7,349 nucleotides of DNA, taken from Candidatus Wolframiiraptor sp. EX4484-121 (GTDB taxonomy: Archaea; Thermoproteota; Nitrososphaeria_A; Caldarchaeales; Wolframiiraptoraceae). Below the pieces are notes generated by a model. The model saw nothing but the letters and a program-made list of their open reading frames with translations, ran no database searches and was not told where the DNA came from. Shown in pieces: positions 6,085 to 7,349 of this stretch (positions are counted from its first letter, which is position 1; every line of letters begins with the position of its first letter). The stretch covers positions 1-7,349 of the forward strand of contig NJEK01000033.1 of the NCBI GenBank assembly GCA_002255105.1, read 5' to 3'. The position numbers were made by a program, and so were the translations under genes.

Positions 6085-6930
6085 TTATCTCTTATAATGC
6101 TGTATCGTCGACTCTACGATCTTTCTCGAGAGATCGTATCCCGTGGCCCTCACCACATTCTTGTACTGAGGGATTCCATTAAGCTCTAGGACTAGGCTCT
6201 CATCGCCCTTCTCAACCAAGTCTACTCCCAGAACCCCCCCACTCATCACCTCCCCAGCCCTCTTAACAAGCTCCACCTGCTCAGGGGTTAGATCCGCCTT
6301 AACGGCCCTTCCACCCAAGGCCGTGTTGGTCTTCCACCTAGAGCTAACCCTGTAGATGGCGACGGGCACATCACCCCAAACATAATAGGCCCTAATATCC
6401 CTCCCGGGCTTCTCAACATACTCCTGGAGATAGTGGATCTTGAAGTGCGGGCTCTGCATATTCTCCCTAAGCTCTAGGATCTCCTCGAGGCTCTCCTGAT
6501 CTAGGGCTCTACAGATCATCCTACCCCAACTGCCATAGATGGGCTTAACCACGAGGGGGTAGCCGAGCTCCTCCGCCGCCCCTAAGGCCGCCTCCCTACT
6601 CATCGCTATTGCGGTTCTCGGGATGGGGATTCCCGCCGCCTCAAGCTTAACGGATGTGTAGAGCTTGTCCTCGCATCCGTAGACGACCTCATGGCTATTT
6701 ATGACAGGTATTCCGAGCTCTTCGAAGATCATCGTCGAGGCCAAGGCTCTATAGAAGCTGACGCATCTCTGGAAGGCTAGATCTAGATCTCTGAACACTT
6801 TCTCCCTAGCGATCCAGAGCGGGCTCTTGGTGACTTGGATCAACTTGACCTCGTGGCCCAGCTCCTCCGCCGCCCGCTTCAGGTCCTTCTCCTCCCACCT
6901 TATGAGGTCGTAGAGTAGCCCTATCCTCAG
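6085..6930 (-). CDS. lysX: LysW ligase for alpha-aminoadipate and/or glutamate (ATP-grasp), apparent CTG start
   Basis: This ATP-grasp ligase attaches the alpha-amino group of alpha-aminoadipate (LysX) or glutamate (ArgX role) to the C-terminal glutamate of LysW, protecting it for the later steps. Motifs, numbered from the proposed start: K89 in CEDKLYT, VVKPIYGSWGRM 127-138, LQEYVEKPGRDIR 168-180, RWKTNTALGGRA 198-209, GVDLVE 235-240, and LELNGIPQYKN 248-258 with the E-x-N metal site. The first obvious start (TTG, 6843) gives 252 residues and loses the first strand and helix. Reading upstream in frame gives RIGLLYDLIRWEEK, the conserved family N-terminus, preceded by CTG (6930-6928), GCT and a TAG stop at 6936. 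With CTG the protein is 281 residues, the normal length. A GGGTGGGA Shine-Dalgarno-like stretch lies 6 nt before CTG. It heads the lysXJ operon. Specificity between substrates is not settled. Confidence 0.9.
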   Translation of the reverse strand: MRIGLLYDLIRWEEKDLKRAAEELGHEVKLIQVTKSPLWIAREKVFRDLDLAFQRCVSFYRALASTMIFEELGIPVINSHEVVYGCEDKLYTSVKLEAAGIPIPRTAIAMSREAALGAAEELGYPLVVKPIYGSWGRMICRALDQESLEEILELRENMQSPHFKIHYLQEYVEKPGRDIRAYYVWGDVPVAIYRVSSRWKTNTALGGRAVKADLTPEQVELVKRAGEVMSGGVLGVDLVEKGDESLVLELNGIPQYKNVVRATGYDLSRKIVESTIQHYKR

Positions 6931-6936
6931 AGCCTA

Positions 6937-6944
6937 TCCCACCC
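6937..6944 (-). promoter_or_regulatory. Shine-Dalgarno-like site before the lysX CTG codon
   Basis: GGGTGGGA on the minus strand ends 6 nt before CTG at 6930 and shares the GGTG core of the archaeal Shine-Dalgarno sequence. It supports initiation at CTG rather than at TTG 6843, where the upstream bases are coding. Confidence 0.4.
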
Positions 6945-6979
6945 AGTTGGTCCAGCTCTCAAGGAATCTTCTTATGGAG

Positions 6980-6989
6980 ACTTATATGC
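6980..6989 (-). promoter_or_regulatory. Putative TATA box of the lysXJ operon
   Basis: The minus strand reads GCATATAAGT, centred about 55 nt upstream of the lysX CTG. A transcription start about 26-27 nt downstream would leave a leader of roughly 25-30 nt containing the Shine-Dalgarno-like site. The core is near-palindromic (CTTATATG on plus), so it could also serve plus-strand transcription. Confidence 0.4.
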
Positions 6990-7021
6990 CTTTACTGTCC
7001 ATCGCTTTAACACTCGGGCTC

Positions 7022-7192
7022 GTGGAATTATCTTTATCTCTATGTATTACCTTGTCTAAAGCTAGGCTTAGAGAGGGTTTGGAGGGATTTCAGCTGACGA
7101 CCAAGGTTGGAAGCGTGCTCGGCCAAAGGTTCTCCGAGGTCTGGATAGTCGGAGAGCCGGGTGGAGGCTCTGAAAAGGATCGTGAGAGATAG
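7022..7192 (+). pseudogene. Possible 5' part of a frameshifted, truncated TrmB-like regulator
   Basis: This frame is open from about 6947 to the TAG at 7190-7192. Its last 50 residues include a helix-like LSKARLREGLEGF and then QRFSEVWIVGEP. A short strand of the form EVWIV often precedes the sensor domain of TrmB-type regulators. The downstream frame (from 7161) continues with VEALKRIVRDS, which would follow naturally if one base were removed from the GGG run at 7159-7161. No helix-turn-helix domain is visible and there is no room for one before lysX, so the 5' end would also be missing. The boundary at 7022 (GTG) is arbitrary. This is inference from pattern; it may equally be non-coding sequence. 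Confidence 0.25.
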
Positions 7193-7349
7193 CATGTTTA
7201 GAGGAATTAAGAGGCTTAAACTCATATTTTACCTAAGTAATCCAAGAGAACTCAACTATCTCAATCTTCTCAGACCAGTATTGCTCGAGAATGTCTCGAT
7301 GAGCATAGTTGTCGAGGAAAGATCTATCAAGAACCTGCTCGATGACGCT
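7161..7349 (+). CDS. Partial ORF running off the right edge; TrmB/PLD-like sensor segment
   Basis: The frame is open from 7149 to the window end; the in-frame stop before it is TAG at 7146-7148. Start candidates are GTG 7161, with GGAG at 7151-7154 before it, and ATG 7194. The 63 visible residues (from VEALKRIVRDSMFRG to the end) alternate helix, strand (LKLIFYLSN), helix (LNYLNLLRPVLL) and strand (VSMSIVVEE). This resembles the C-terminal sensor or phospholipase-D-like half of TrmB-family regulators, which follows a DNA-binding domain not seen here. It is divergent from lysX. It may be the continuation of the frame ending at 7192 after a frameshift, or an independent gene. No catalytic motif is visible in the part shown, and the assignment is tentative. 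Confidence 0.4.
   Translation, partial: MEALKRIVRDSMFRGIKRLKLIFYLSNPRELNYLNLLRPVLLENVSMSIVVEERSIKNLLDDA

Noticed and set aside
6085..6843. lysX as a 252-residue protein starting at TTG 6843
   Set aside because: It would lose the first strand and helix of the pre-ATP-grasp domain, although the upstream in-frame sequence matches the conserved family N-terminus.
7040..7225. 61-residue minus-strand ORF upstream of lysX
   Set aside because: No recognisable family, and it overlaps the better-supported plus-strand frames.

Overview
The window looks like chromosomal DNA from a thermophilic archaeon, probably of the TACK group, though I cannot name a genus. The evidence is a DNA topoisomerase VI B subunit, the LysW-type lysine/arginine pathway, MglB-like Roadblock proteins, heavy use of AGG and ATA codons, and archaeal TATA boxes placed a fixed distance upstream of start codons.

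Layout. Plus strand: the 3' part of top6B (3-920), then argG (964-2154). Minus strand, read from right to left: lysX (6930-6085), lysJ (6033-4870), a Roadblock gene (4821-4417), a second Roadblock gene (4273-3890), a V4R/MetOD1-like small protein (3878-3438) and lysK (3244-2180). lysK converges on argG with a 25-nt gap. The right edge (about 7022-7349) holds a plus-strand fragment that resembles the sensor half of a TrmB-like regulator. It appears to be split between two frames and runs off the window.

How the genes work together. LysX attaches the carrier protein LysW to the alpha-amino group of alpha-aminoadipate or glutamate. LysJ transaminates the LysW-bound semialdehyde, and LysK releases lysine or ornithine from the carrier. 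ArgG acts later, converting citrulline plus aspartate to argininosuccinate. LysW, the kinase LysZ and the reductase LysY are not in this window. The set could serve lysine, arginine or both.

The least expected part is the three-gene block between lysJ and lysK: two tandem Roadblock paralogs and a ligand-sensor-like protein. Both Roadblock genes have their own leaderless promoters, as do lysK and argG. lysX and lysJ instead appear to rely on Shine-Dalgarno leaders. The lysX reading frame supports a CTG initiation codon, because the conserved N-terminus lies upstream of the first TTG and no ATG or GTG is available before the upstream stop.
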